The notes below the pieces were generated by a model. It was given only the letters and a program-made list of their open reading frames with translations. It did no database searches and was not told the DNA's origin. A DNA stretch of 64,000 bases from Palsa-504 sp963818225 (lineage in GTDB: Bacteria; Actinomycetota; Actinomycetes; Streptosporangiales; Streptosporangiaceae): assembly GCA_963818225.1 (NCBI GenBank), contig CAWFRO010000006.1, positions 248,001-312,000 of the forward strand, given 5' to 3'. The translations under genes were made by a program, and so were the position numbers. Shown in pieces: positions 46,053 to 54,946 of the stretch. Each line of letters begins with the position of its first letter. Positions within the stretch are counted from its first letter, which is position 1.

Positions 46053-46154
46053 AAACGGGGGCACAAGGGGCGCCGCGGAGCGCATATTCGTCCGTTTTAT
46101 CGGTAATGCGGGCCGGTTATCTGGTCGATGCGGTGCACCGGCCGTAAGCGCGGG

Positions 46155-46442
46155 TTAGCGGTGCGCGAACCGGCGGGCTTTGCTGCTGCGCCCGGTGAGC
46201 AGGCGGCTGGCTAGCAGCAGGACGGCCGATCCGGCGATGGCGGTGAGCCAGGTAGACAGGTTGAAGAACCCGTGCAGGGTGTGGACGTGGAACAGTTCGG
46301 TGGCCGCCCAGCCGCCGCCGAGCGCGCCGGCGATGCCGATGAGACAGGTGACGATGAGGCCTTGTGCTCTCTTGCCGGGGATCAGCACGTTGGCGAGCAG
46401 GGCGGCGGCGAGGCCGAGAACAATCCAGGCGATGATGCTCAT
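46155..46442 (-). CDS. GlsB/YeaQ/YmgE family stress-response membrane protein
   Basis: A 95-aa protein with three helices: MSIIAWIVLGLAAALLANVL, GLIVTCLIGIAGALGGGWAA and WLTAIAGSAVLLLASRLL. The PGKRAQGLIVTCLIGIAGALGG pattern (glycine-rich second helix) is typical of transglycosylase-associated/GlsB proteins. ATG 46442 has AAGGAG upstream, which is better than the upstream extension to 46559. Confidence 0.88.
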   Translation of the reverse strand: MSIIAWIVLGLAAALLANVLIPGKRAQGLIVTCLIGIAGALGGGWAATELFHVHTLHGFFNLSTWLTAIAGSAVLLLASRLLTGRSSKARRFAHR

Positions 46443-46594
46443 AACCGACTCCTTAGTCAGTGACGTACGTGAGGTAGGTGGTAACCGGTAGCCGGTGTTG
46501 GCGGGCCGCCTGTGCGGCGGGGATGCAGTCGGTGCTTCTCCGGCTCGCGAGCGGGGCAAGCGGGCGGTGCGGGGCGGGATCGTCCGGGGGCTGC

Positions 46595-46966
46595 TTAGCC
46601 GGCTTCGGGGTTACGACGGTTACGTCGCATGATCCGGCGCAGCTGGGTGATGCGGGCCGTGCCGGCGGCGGCCATCGCCAGGGCGCCCGCGATGGCGGCC
46701 AGGAGCAGTGCCACGGCCAGCGATAGGTGCAGGTGCGCGCCCAGGAAGCTGATGTTCACGGCATGGGCGTTCTGGATGATGAAGATGATCACCACGATCA
46801 GGGCGATAACACCCGTGATCAGGCCGGTGCGCAGGCTGCTGATCCGGGTACGCGAAGGCCGTTGCGGAGGCGCTTGGGGCGCAGGCGGGCGTGGCGGGGC
46901 AGAGCCGTTGGCGGAGGGCGGCGGCAGCGTACTGGCGGCGCCCTGTGATTCGGGTGTTGCGGTCAT
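46595..46966 (-). CDS. LapA-domain (DUF1049) membrane protein
   Basis: A 123-aa protein. Residues 1-45 are a Pro-rich hydrophilic tail, then two helices, LITGVIALIVVIIFIIQNAH and LSLAVALLLAAIAGALAMAA, flank the LapA motif AVNISFLGAHLHLSL, with a basic end (RRIMRRNRRN). LapA-type proteins are linked to lipopolysaccharide assembly in Gram-negatives; in actinomycetes the role is unknown. It is on the same strand as the GlsB-type gene, 150 bases apart. Confidence 0.85.
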   Translation of the reverse strand: MTATPESQGAASTLPPPSANGSAPPRPPAPQAPPQRPSRTRISSLRTGLITGVIALIVVIIFIIQNAHAVNISFLGAHLHLSLAVALLLAAIAGALAMAAAGTARITQLRRIMRRNRRNPEAG

Positions 46967-47299
46967 AGCAGTGCTTCTTCCGGAGCCGGAGGGGGCCGCT
47001 GAGACGCTGGCCGGCTCCGTTGCGGACTCGGGTATGCCGAGGAAGCCTTGCTGCTACTCCCTGTCCCACTATAAGACTATATCGGAAGGATAAAACTAGC
47101 AATATATTTCCAGAAATAGCGATCGATGTTCTCTGGGCAGATGGCTGCGGCACCGCCGGTCACAGGATCTGCGCTGCTGGAAATGTCCATCTACCGAGTA
47201 CACGCACGCGACTAGCGTCGATGGTGGCTGCCTGCGCGGGCCGCTTGCGCGGCCCGCGCAGGGTCCTGCCTTACTAACAAGGTTCCGGTGGCTGGTTGG
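46967..47299. other. Intergenic region, 333 bases, no gene
   Basis: No convincing coding frame. It contains an AT-richer stretch (about 47060-47125), probably the promoter region of the minus-strand LapA-type gene, and a strong hairpin at 47231-47262 listed separately. Confidence 0.6.
47231..47262. terminator. 14-base-pair perfect hairpin downstream of the thiolase gene
   Basis: CCTGCGCGGGCCGC / GCGGCCCGCGCAGG with a TTGC loop. It lies 38 bases beyond the 3' end of the minus-strand thiolase gene. No T run follows on either strand. The stem is long and GC-only, consistent with an actinomycete terminator. Confidence 0.7.
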
Positions 47300-48661
47300 T
47301 TACACCGGGTCCTTGCTGAACGCGGCGAAGTTGCTCCATACGGGCATCCACCCGCCGGCGACGCCGATACGCGCGTCGATCTTCACCTGGCGCTCGCCCG
47401 CCCGTCCTTGCAGCTGCTGGATGGTATCGCTCCACATCCAGAAGCGGGTCCGGCCGCTGCCGATGTTCCCGCCGCTGGGTGAGATCGGGGTGGGGCCGTT
47501 GATCGAGATGTCCTGGCTGGCGAAGAAGTCCAGGGCCTCGCCCCTCTTGATGCCGAAGAAGTTGAATTCCTCGATCCACCACACGTGGAACAGGCTGAAC
47601 CCGTCGTAGGCGTTCTCGAACTGGACGTCACTGGGCGTGATACCAGAGGACTCATACAGCCGGGCGCCCGTGAGCCTCGCCCACTCCTGCCACTCTTCCA
47701 GGGTGGCCGCGGTGCTGCGCGACTTGGAACCGCCGTAGCGGCCGCCGCTGGACTGCCCGCCACTGGCGTGACCCAGGACGTACACCGGAGGCTGGCGCAG
47801 GTCGCGGGCGCGCTCGGAGGTGGTGAACAAGAATGCGGCCGCGGTATGGATCGGGATGTCGTTGTCGTACAGGTTGGCCGGCTCAGCCACCCACCGCGAC
47901 TCCAGGTACTCCTCGGTGGTCAGCGGCGCCGGCCGGTGCTGGTACCAGTAGCCCTCCGGGAACTTCAGCCCGTTGGACCGGGAGTTGACCACGAACGGGG
48001 CCATCATGTCGTGGGTCTTGCCGTACTTGTGCATGTACCGCTCGAACATCATCGCGGTGCCGTACACCGGGGGACCCGCCAGCGCGTTGCCGTACTTTCC
48101 CGGCCCGGCTACCGTGGGCTGCGCGGCCGCGCCCCGCTGGCCGTAGCGGCCGGGGACGTTGTGCCAGCCCTTGATGGCGATGACCACCTCGCCCATCCCG
48201 CGCGCGATCGACTCGACAGCCGCGGCCACGCACATCGACATGCAGGTCGGAGCGGTCATCGCGAACTTCAGGCCGGTCAGCTCCGGCATGTTCTTGATCA
48301 GCCACTCCGCGCTGATCTGAGTCAGCCCGTCGAACGGGTCGCTGGTGTTCTCGAACGCAGCGAGGAAGTCCGCAGGGACCGGCTCGCCTTCCGGCCAGAA
48401 GGCGCCGGTGGTCGTGGTGGGGTCCAAGACCAGCCCGTCGACCTGGGCGGGGTTGACGCCCGCGTCCTCGATGGCCTTGCGGATGGCCAGGATGATCCAC
48501 GCGCCGATGCTCTTCTGCGGGTCGCCGTCCCAGCGCCGCAGTGTCGGGGAGTGCCCGATGCCGACGGCCGCGACCTTACCCCGGCCGGCCCATACACCGG
48601 GATTGTTGGCGGTCCGGAACAGCCCAAGCGCGCCAGCGTCTTGAATAGTTGGGGCAGTCAT
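47300..48661 (-). CDS. Thiolase-family protein (SCP2/lipid-transfer type)
   Basis: A 453-aa thiolase-fold protein of the type annotated as acetyl-CoA acetyltransferase or lipid-transfer protein in actinomycetes. Blocks include GKVAAVGIGHSPTLRRWDGD, EDAGVNPAQVDGLVLDP, the nucleophile region APTCMSMCVAAAVESIARG, PYGQRG-like GRYGQRGAAAQPTV, NAYDGFSLFHVWWIEEFNFF and SPSGGNIGSGRTRF. Members catalyse thiolytic cleavage or aldol chemistry on steroid or acyl-CoA side chains and usually work with a DUF35 OB-fold partner. Here only a 57-codon remnant of such a partner lies just upstream, so activity is uncertain. Confidence 0.85.
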   Translation of the reverse strand: MTAPTIQDAGALGLFRTANNPGVWAGRGKVAAVGIGHSPTLRRWDGDPQKSIGAWIILAIRKAIEDAGVNPAQVDGLVLDPTTTTGAFWPEGEPVPADFLAAFENTSDPFDGLTQISAEWLIKNMPELTGLKFAMTAPTCMSMCVAAAVESIARGMGEVVIAIKGWHNVPGRYGQRGAAAQPTVAGPGKYGNALAGPPVYGTAMMFERYMHKYGKTHDMMAPFVVNSRSNGLKFPEGYWYQHRPAPLTTEEYLESRWVAEPANLYDNDIPIHTAAAFLFTTSERARDLRQPPVYVLGHASGGQSSGGRYGGSKSRSTAATLEEWQEWARLTGARLYESSGITPSDVQFENAYDGFSLFHVWWIEEFNFFGIKRGEALDFFASQDISINGPTPISPSGGNIGSGRTRFWMWSDTIQQLQGRAGERQVKIDARIGVAGGWMPVWSNFAAFSKDPV

Positions 48662-48701
48662 CAGCGGTGTCCTCTCGTCAGTACCTCTGCTGGGCCGGTC
48701 A

Positions 48702-48872
48702 TCACCAGATGACCCGCCGTTCGGGAACCTTCCGTCCGGCCGAAGGCGTCGCCTCGAAGGTGAGCTTGACCTTGGAGCCGATCAGGGCCTTGCCGGGCGC
48801 GGTGCCGGGCAGGTAGGACAGGAAGTTGATGCCTGGGCAACTGTCCAGTGCGGTGACGGCGCAGTTGTAGGG
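48702..48872 (-). pseudogene. C-terminal remnant of a Zn-ribbon/OB-fold (DUF35) thiolase partner
   Basis: A 57-codon stretch with no start reads YNCAVTALDSCPGINFLSYL, then PGTAPGKALIGSKVKLTFEA and KVPERRVIW before TGA. This resembles the OB-fold end of DUF35 proteins that pair with thiolases of the neighbouring type. A TAG codon stands at its upstream end (48873-48875) and the zinc-ribbon half is missing. It looks like a decayed gene of a former thiolase operon. Confidence 0.55.
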
Positions 48873-48926
48873 CTAGCGCTCCGGTGCTCCGCACGATCCG
48901 GTCTCCCGCCCTCCATGAACTAAATA

Positions 48927-48943
48927 CTAGAATTAAGTCCTAG
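48927..48943. promoter_or_regulatory. Imperfect palindrome in AT-rich patch upstream of the thiolase locus
   Basis: CTAGAATTAAGTCCTAG has six of eight matching pairs around a central A. It lies in a short AT-rich patch (48918-48950) that contrasts with the surrounding GC-rich DNA. It may be an operator or promoter of the minus-strand locus, but it also overlaps the stop of the second remnant. Confidence 0.3.
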
Positions 48944-49103
48944 ATCTAAGGGATGGGGGCGCGGCTGTCAAGAAGAGGGGGATCGGCGCCGGGTTGACAC
49001 GGCCCAGCCACTTGCCGGCGTTATTCGGCCGCAGCTTGGACGGGTGGCCGAGCGCGACGTCGTCGTTGATGAGCACCTTGCTTTTGCGCTGCTTGTTCCA
49101 CAG
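48933..49103 (-). pseudogene. Unidentified protein-gene remnant
   Basis: A 57-codon open stretch reads LWNKQRKSKVLINDDVALGH then PSKLRPNNAGKWLGRVNPAP with IPLF near the end. It is bounded upstream by a TAG codon in the same frame, preceded by LLSPRCTGY, and ends at TAA 48933-48935. Composition is that of a real protein C-terminus, not of antisense sequence. I do not recognise the family. A further protein-like stretch (YLNIVGFESVNDISVKLARR) is read on the minus strand at about 49220-49285. Confidence 0.35.
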
Positions 49104-49551
49104 CTAGTAACCCGTGCAGCGCGGGCTGAGGAGGTCGTGCGGACGGCGAACTTGTTGCACGCGATGCCGGGACGGTGACTGCTGCGTTCTGCGTCGCGCG
49201 CTCGGGGGCTTGGGATGCCGTCGCGGCGCGCGAGCTTCACGGAGATGTCATTAACGCTTTCGAAGCCGACGATGTTCAGGTAAGGCCTTGGGCTCGTCGA
49301 AGGGAACTAGTACCCGTTCCCGCAGAGGGACTTGTCGGCGTCCCCGCATTCGAATCGACTGATATCCCACTCCTACTCGGCAGGAAGTATGGTTCACAGC
49401 CGAGCGAACTCGGCCGTCTCCGCCGAATAATGCTGTCGCCCACCCGCCATCAGCGACGGCCACGGCCATTGCCGGTTACGGCCTGGGCCAGACGCCGCAT
49501 ATGGCCGCACCGGCGGGCCAGGGCGGGAACGGCCTGCTGGAAGGGGCGGTC
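49104..49551. other. Gene-poor stretch with coding debris
   Basis: No intact gene. Apart from the protein-like minus-strand fragment at about 49220-49285, only short frames in shifting phase are seen. GC content is lower and more irregular than in the flanks (49240-49440). It reads as decayed coding sequence between the thiolase locus and the DinB-like gene. Confidence 0.45.
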
Positions 49552-50322
49552 TCAGAAGCCGGGGAAGAGCCCGCGTACCTCGTCGAGGCTGGGGCTGTCG
49601 GCGGCGACCGGGGTGTGGTCCGGATCCAGGCGGCCGTAGACCAGGCGGACGAGCGCCTCGGCGGGGAGACGGAGCTCGGGCGGGCCCTCCTCGCCGGCGG
49701 ACTCCTTCAGACTGATCGCGTCGCCGGTTTCGAGGACGAACTGCCGCTCAGGGTCGCTGGTCACTACCCGCAGCCGGCGCTGCGTGCCGTCCGGCTTGCC
49801 GGTCCGGGCTGCGAGCGGGCTGATCGTGTCGATGAGCAGGCCGACCGCGTCGGGCGCGACGGTCGCCGACGGGTCGAGCGCCACCGCGACATCCCAGGTG
49901 TGGATGGCGTGCTCGCCGAGCCGCATCCGGGCGATTCCGGCCAGGTCCATCTCCCTCCCGAAGGCGCGCAGCCGCAGCTGCGTCGGCTGGCCGGCGAGCA
50001 GGGATTCGAACCGCGCCAGCGTCGCCGCGTCGGCCGCCAGTGCGTCCGCGGCCTGGGCCTGCGGGTCCTTGGCGTTCCACGCGTCCCAGATCGGCACGAA
50101 CTCCTCCCGCCCGGGCGGATCCTGGCCGGTCAGGCCGGCGTTCAGGAACAGGCCGAAGATCTCCGCCTGCGAGCCGAGGTGAGACAGCACCTGGGCTATC
50201 GTCCACTCGCTGTCGTAGGAGCCTTGCTCCAGCTGGCCGCGGTCAAGGGGCCCGGCCAGGGCTAGCAGCCGGTCATGGGAGCTCCGCAGCGCCTTAATCC
50301 ACGGCTCTGGCCTGGTTTCCAT
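49552..50322 (-). CDS. Mycothiol-type maleylpyruvate isomerase N-terminal (DinB-like) protein
   Basis: A 256-aa protein of the TIGR03083 / MDMPI_N type. The N-terminal four-helix metal-binding part has WTIAQVLSHLGSQAEIFGLF and, further on, LGEHAIHTWDVAVALD, whose His residues are the usual metal ligands. A C-terminal SCP2-like domain follows (RRLRVVTSDPERQFVLETGD, ALVRLVYGRLDPDHTP). Some members are mycothiol-dependent isomerases; most are uncharacterised. ATG 50322 with CGGAGA seven bases upstream is chosen over 50448. Confidence 0.88.
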   Translation of the reverse strand: METRPEPWIKALRSSHDRLLALAGPLDRGQLEQGSYDSEWTIAQVLSHLGSQAEIFGLFLNAGLTGQDPPGREEFVPIWDAWNAKDPQAQAADALAADAATLARFESLLAGQPTQLRLRAFGREMDLAGIARMRLGEHAIHTWDVAVALDPSATVAPDAVGLLIDTISPLAARTGKPDGTQRRLRVVTSDPERQFVLETGDAISLKESAGEEGPPELRLPAEALVRLVYGRLDPDHTPVAADSPSLDEVRGLFPGF

Positions 50323-50433
50323 CCGCGTCTCCGATGCTGGCTGGCTGGCAACTGGCTTGGTGAGGACGGGCGATCCTCCCGGGGAAGCATACTCGCGGCC
50401 GGGCAGGGTCCGGAGGCTGCCCTCCACATCGCT

Positions 50434-50439
50434 TACCAT
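50434..50439 (+). promoter_or_regulatory. Probable leaderless -10 box of TetR gene
   Basis: TACCAT (TANNNT) is followed by seven bases and ATG 50447. This favours ATG 50447 over ATG 50438, which overlaps the box. Confidence 0.4.
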
Positions 50440-50446
50440 GAAGGTC

Positions 50447-51169
50447 ATGACCGCCGCTCACCAGCCCGGAAACGGCAGCAGCCGTGCGCCAGGCGCGCTG
50501 GCCGGGTGCGGGCCGGACGAGCCGCGGCTGCGGGCCGATGCCGCGCGCAACCGGGCCGTCATCGTCGCGGTGGCCCGGGAGGTCTTCGCCGAGCGCGGGC
50601 TGGAAGCGCCGCTCGAGACGATCGCCGCCCGGGCCGGCGTGGGCATCGCCACGCTGTACCGGCGGTTCCCCACCCGGGAGAAGCTGGTCGCCGCCGCGCT
50701 GGTGGACAAGGTCGCCGAATACGCCGGGGCCGCGCGGCAGGCGCTGGCCGTGCCTGACCCGTGGGCCGGGTTCGCCGGGTTCGTCGAGCGGATCTGCGAA
50801 CTGCAGGCCGGGGACCGCGGCCTGGCCGATCTGCTGTCCATGACGCTGTCCGCTGACGAGGAGGTCGAGCGGCTCCGCCGGACGGCTAACGAGTTGCTCG
50901 GCACGGTGATCGACCGGGCCAAGGCGGTCGGCGCGCTGCGCGAGGATTTCGTCGCGGAGGATCTCGTGCTGCTGCTGATCGCCACCTCCGCGGTCATGCA
51001 CGCCACCCGTACCGAGGCGCCCGGCGCCTGGCGGCGGTTCGTGGCCATGGCCCTGGATGCCTTCCGGCGCGGCGGCTCGCCGGTGTTGCCCGCGCCGCCT
51101 TCGGCCGCCCAGATGACCCGCGTCATGACCCGGCTCGCTCGCGAACGCGGCTGCGGTCGACGTGTCTGA
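50447..51169 (+). CDS. TetR-family transcriptional regulator
   Basis: A 240-aa regulator. The DNA-binding domain is at about residues 30-75 (RNRAVIVAVAREVFAERGLE, TIAARAGVGIATLYRRFPTR, EKLVAAALVDKV), followed by a helical effector domain (SMTLSADEEVERLRRTANEL, LVLLLIATSAVMHATRTEA). It is divergent from the DinB-like gene and 45 bases upstream of the doxX gene, so it may control either. Confidence 0.9.
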   Translation: MTAAHQPGNGSSRAPGALAGCGPDEPRLRADAARNRAVIVAVAREVFAERGLEAPLETIAARAGVGIATLYRRFPTREKLVAAALVDKVAEYAGAARQALAVPDPWAGFAGFVERICELQAGDRGLADLLSMTLSADEEVERLRRTANELLGTVIDRAKAVGALREDFVAEDLVLLLIATSAVMHATRTEAPGAWRRFVAMALDAFRRGGSPVLPAPPSAAQMTRVMTRLARERGCGRRV

Positions 51170-51214
51170 CGCCGGCGCTCCGCCCGGCTGACCACCTCAT
51201 GATCGGAGGACCTC

Positions 51215-51853
51215 ATGCGTAACGCGGCTCTGCTCGCCAGCAGGCTCGTGATCGGCAGTTACCTGGCCGTTCACGGCGCTCAGAAGCTGTTCGGCGCCTT
51301 CGGCGGCGGCGGCCTGGACCGGACCGCGGCGGGCTTCCACCGGATCGGCCTGCGGCCGGGCCGGCAGATGGCCGCAGCCGCCGGGATCACCGAGCTCGGC
51401 GGCGGCCTGCTGACCGCGGCGGGGATCGCCGACCCGGCAGGCCCGCTGGCCATCATGGGAACGATGGCCGTGGCTGCCACCACGCACCGCGCCAAGGGCC
51501 CGCTGAGCGCGCGGGGCGGGTTCGAACTTCCGCTCACCAACCTGGCCGCGGCCGCCGCGCTCGCGGTGGCGGGACCCGGCCGGTTCCGCCTCGGCCCCGC
51601 ACTGCCGCGGCCGCTGGCCGCAGGCGCCACCGCCGGCGGCGCGCTGCTGGCGGCGGGGCTGGTGGCCAGGATGCTCACCGCCGAGCCCGCCGCCCCGGCG
51701 AGCCCCGCCCCGGCGAGCCCCGCCCCGGCGAGTGCTGCCCCGGCGAGTGCTGCCCCGGCGAGCCCCGCTCCGGCGAGCCCCGGCCCGGCGGATCAGGGCA
51801 GCGAGGCCGGACCCGCCGCCCAGCCCGGCCCGCAGTCCGCCGCGCCGCGGTAG
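51215..51853 (+). CDS. DoxX-family membrane protein with PAS-repeat tail
   Basis: A 212-aa protein. The DoxX part (residues 1-155) has four helices and the motif SRLVIGSYLAVHGAQKLFGAFGG-like start (SRLVIGSYLAVHGAQKLFGA), ITELGGGLLTAAGIADPAG and LPLTNLAAAAALAVAGPGRF. DoxX proteins are quinone- or thiol-linked redox membrane proteins; role here unknown. Residues about 160-195 are a tandem Pro-Ala-Ser repeat encoded by a 15-base unit, probably an extended cytoplasmic or external tail. GGAGGACCTC precedes ATG 51215. Confidence 0.88.
   Translation: MRNAALLASRLVIGSYLAVHGAQKLFGAFGGGGLDRTAAGFHRIGLRPGRQMAAAAGITELGGGLLTAAGIADPAGPLAIMGTMAVAATTHRAKGPLSARGGFELPLTNLAAAAALAVAGPGRFRLGPALPRPLAAGATAGGALLAAGLVARMLTAEPAAPASPAPASPAPASAAPASAAPASPAPASPGPADQGSEAGPAAQPGPQSAAPR
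51692..51791. repeat. 15-base tandem repeat inside doxX
   Basis: About six copies of a unit containing CCCCGGCGAG at 15-base steps (51693, 51708, 51723, 51738, 51753, then diverged copies at 51768 and 51783). It encodes the PASPA-type tail. A length that is a multiple of three keeps the frame when copy number changes. Confidence 0.75.
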
Positions 51854-52045
51854 GGGCTAACGGCGGCGGCCTGGCCGAGCACACCGACCATCCTCGGCCT
51901 GCTCGGCACGGCGAACCTGATCTCCCGGCGCTGCCCGGTCGGCGTCTCGGCTAGCTCATCGCCAGCTGGGCGCGCCCTTTAGGCCCTCTTAGCGTTTGCT
52001 CCCTATAGTGGGGGGCAACTTCCATTCTGGTCGACGGGGGACCAG

Positions 52046-53502
52046 GTGACGATGGACATGGACGAGGACCACGTGGTGACGGCCAGCGGAGCGCGCACGG
52101 TCATGCTGGCCAGGTCCCTGGCGACGCGCGTGCCCGGCGGCACGGCCCGGGAGGCCGCGGCGGACGGCGGCGGACAGGCGGTCCGCGGGACTCCGCGGTG
52201 GCTTGACCGCCGGCACCTCATGATCGTCTTCGCGGCGTTCGCGGCGTACGCGGCCATCGACGCGGGCCTGTCAGCGGGCCGGGATCAGATCTGGGCCGTC
52301 TGGGCGGCCTGCGGCTACGCCGCGGCCCTGGTCATCCTGTGGCGCTGGGGCTCGCGGACCGTGGCGGTCCTGGTGTCGGTGGCCCTGGCCGTGCTCGCCC
52401 CGCTGCTCTGGCTGTCGGTCGCGTACCCGCTCGAGGACGGGATGAGGGTCATCGACCGGTCGGCCGCGCTGCTGCTGCATCACGGCTCGCCGTACCTGAC
52501 CGCCTCTCAGGTCACGTATTGGCTGTCCTACAACCCGTACCTGCCCGTGATGACCGTGTTCGGCCTGCCCGCCGCGGCCGGCCTCGGCGGCCTGGCCGGC
52601 AACCCCGGGGTCTGGCTGGCCCTGGGCACCGTGGCGGTGCTCGCCGCGGCATTCTGGATCGCGCTGCCTCCCCGGCCGGACGGAGCGCCCGCGCCGGACG
52701 GAGCGCCTGGGCTGGACGGAGCGCCCGGGCCGGACCGAGCGCCCGCGGCCGCCCCCGCCGGCCATGGCGCCGCGATGCCCTGCTGGCCACGGCGATCGCG
52801 GTCGCCTCGCCCGTGATCGGCCTCAACCTGGCCGTGATCACCACCGACCCGCCGGTGCTCGCGTTCATGCTCCTGTCGCTGGCGCTGGTCACCGTGCCCA
52901 CGGGGGCGAAGGCCAGCGCGGCGCGGACCGTGAGCTCCGGGATCGCCCTGGCCGTCGCCTGCGACCTGAAGTCCACGGCCTGGCTCGCGGTGCCGGTCAT
53001 GGCGGCCTTGCTGGCCTGCCGGGACGGCGCCCGGGCCATGTGGCGGTTCCTCGCCGCCCTGGTCATCGCCGCCCTCGCCCTGATCGTCCTGCTGGCCCCG
53101 GCCGTGCTGGTCAAGCCCGGCGCGGCCGCTGCCCTGGTGCAGAACAGCGTGCTGTTCCCGCTCGGCCTGACCCATGACAAGACCCCGGCCGAGAGCCTGC
53201 TGCCCGGGCACATGCTCAGCTCGCTCGGCCCGGCCGGGCACGTCGTGTCGGTCGGCCTGCTGCTCACGGCCGGCCTGGCCGTGGCGGTCTCGCTGCTGAT
53301 CCGGCCTCCGCGTGACGTCCGCGCCGCGATCTGGCGGCTTGCGGTCGGCCTGGCGCTGATGTTCCTGCTCGGACCGGATGTCCGCTTCGGGTACTTCATC
53401 TACCCGATCGGCCTGCTCGGCTGGCTGGTCCTGACCCGGGCGCCCGCGCCGCCCGTTACCGCCGAGATTCCGGCCTTCCCGCGCCCTCGCCGCCGTTCCT
53501 GA
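52046..53502 (+). pseudogene. Multi-pass membrane protein (GT-C glycosyltransferase-like), frameshifted
   Basis: The first frame (52046-52816) has helices HLMIVFAAFAAYAAIDAGLS, AVWAACGYAAALVILWRWGS and VAVLVSVALAVLAPLLWLSV, a loop with YLTASQVTYWLSYNPYLPVM, and a Pro/Gly/Asp-rich linker of DGAP repeats. The second frame (about 52680-53502) continues with DALLATAIAVASPVIGLNLA, LAVACDLKSTAWLAVPVMAA, an extracytoplasmic segment and the final helices. The topology and VITTDPP motif resemble polyprenyl-phosphate-dependent GT-C proteins, but this is weak. A missing base (or two extra) in the low-complexity linker at 52680-52775 explains the break. Confidence 0.65.
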
Positions 53503-53620
53503 CCGGACCTCGACCAGCTGCGCTCATCGAGAGCCCGGAGCCGGAGGGCCGGGGAGCATGCCGGGGCGCACGCGCCACGATTCGTTAGGGAAATTGCGCT
53601 TCAGATAGCTTTACTTGCTG

Positions 53621-54874
53621 ATGGCCCAACTGCCAGCGCGCCGGTCATGGCCGACCGCGCTCCTCATCGTCGCGGTCGCCGCGGCCGGGCTGAATCTGCG
53701 GACCGCGATCACCAGCGTCCCGCCGCTGTTTCCCGATCTGGCGTCTGCGTTGCACCTGTCGCCGGCCGCGCTGTCGTTGCTCGCCGCCACGCCGGTCCTC
53801 TGCTTTGGCGTGGTCTCGGCCTTCGCCGCCTGGATCAGCCGCCGTTTCGGCGAGGAGCCCGTCCTGCTGATCGCGCTGGCCGTGCTGGCCGCCGGGCTGG
53901 CCCTGCGCGGCCTCGCGCCGTCGGCCATGCTGTTCCCCGGCACCGTGCTGGCCGCCAGCTCGATCGCGATCCTGAACGTGCTGCTATCCAGCCTGGTCAA
54001 GCGGCGCTGGCCGCAGCGAGCCGGATTGCTGATCGGCATCTACCTGACCGCGCTGTCCGTGGGCGCGATCCTGGCCTCGCTGCTCAGCGTGCCGCTCTAC
54101 CGCAGCTCGGGCAATTCGGTGGGGCTGGCCCTCGGCGTCTGGGCCGCCCCGGCGGCGCTGGCCGCGGTGCTGTGGCTGCCGCAGCTGCGTTACCGGGTCG
54201 CCCCCTCGCCGCGCCCGGATGCCGCCGTCAGGCCCGCCGCCGCCCGGATCCAGGTGTACCGGTACGCGCTCAGCTGGCAGGTCACCGCGTTCATGGGGCT
54301 GCAGAGCCTGCTGTACTACGCGGCGCTGTCCTGGCTGCCGACCATCTTCCAGGACCGCGGCGCCACGCCGGTCACCGCGGGCAACCTGCTGGCCCTGATG
54401 GGGGTGGGCAACCTGGCCATCGCGCTGCTGGTGCCCGTGCTCGCCCATCGGACGCCCGGCCAGCGCGCGCTCATCCTGCCGAGCCTGATCGGGACCGCGG
54501 CCGGCCTGGCCGGATGCCTGTGGGCCCCGCTGGGCGCGGCCCCGCTGTGGGTCCTCGTGCTCGGGGTCAGCCAGGGCTCCTGCCTCGGCCTGGCCATCTT
54601 CTTCATGATGGCGCGGGCCCCGGACGCCGGGACGGCGGCCTCGCTGTCCGCCTTCGCGCAATCGGTCGGCTACCTGGCCGCCAGCGCCGGGCCGCTGGAG
54701 GTCGGCCTGCTGCACACGGCCACGGGCAGCTGGACCGCACCGGTGATCGTGCTGCTCATCCTGGCCGCGGTCGAGCTCGTCTTCGGCCTCCTCGCGGCGC
54801 GCCCGCTCACCCTGCCCGCGCCGCGAACTGCGACGCGCGTGTCGGGGACCGGGCCTGGGTCACGAGCTATTTGA
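53621..54874 (+). CDS. CynX/NimT-family MFS transporter
   Basis: A 417-aa, 12-helix transporter of the cyanate/nitroimidazole subfamily. Hallmarks are AGLNLRTAITSVPPLFPDL in helix 1, AAWISRRFGEEPVLLIALAV, LLSSLVKRRWPQRAGLLIGI, YLTALSVGAILASLLSVPLY and YYAALSWLPTIFQDRG. The substrate is unknown. TTG 53615 is an alternative start; TAGCTT at 53606-53611 may be its -10 box. The 12-base CGTTAGGGAAAT upstream (53583-53594) is also found upstream of ppk. Confidence 0.9.
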   Translation: MAQLPARRSWPTALLIVAVAAAGLNLRTAITSVPPLFPDLASALHLSPAALSLLAATPVLCFGVVSAFAAWISRRFGEEPVLLIALAVLAAGLALRGLAPSAMLFPGTVLAASSIAILNVLLSSLVKRRWPQRAGLLIGIYLTALSVGAILASLLSVPLYRSSGNSVGLALGVWAAPAALAAVLWLPQLRYRVAPSPRPDAAVRPAAARIQVYRYALSWQVTAFMGLQSLLYYAALSWLPTIFQDRGATPVTAGNLLALMGVGNLAIALLVPVLAHRTPGQRALILPSLIGTAAGLAGCLWAPLGAAPLWVLVLGVSQGSCLGLAIFFMMARAPDAGTAASLSAFAQSVGYLAASAGPLEVGLLHTATGSWTAPVIVLLILAAVELVFGLLAARPLTLPAPRTATRVSGTGPGSRAI

Positions 54875-54946
54875 GGGGGTACCGCCGTAGACTCGGCTCA
54901 TTCGCGGTCCGGGCCAGGCCCGCGCAGCACACGAGGAGCAGCCGAC

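Noticed and set aside
50001..50020. GGATTCGAACC-like sequence resembling a tRNA T-arm complement
   Set aside because: It lies inside the DinB-like coding sequence and no cloverleaf can be formed around it.
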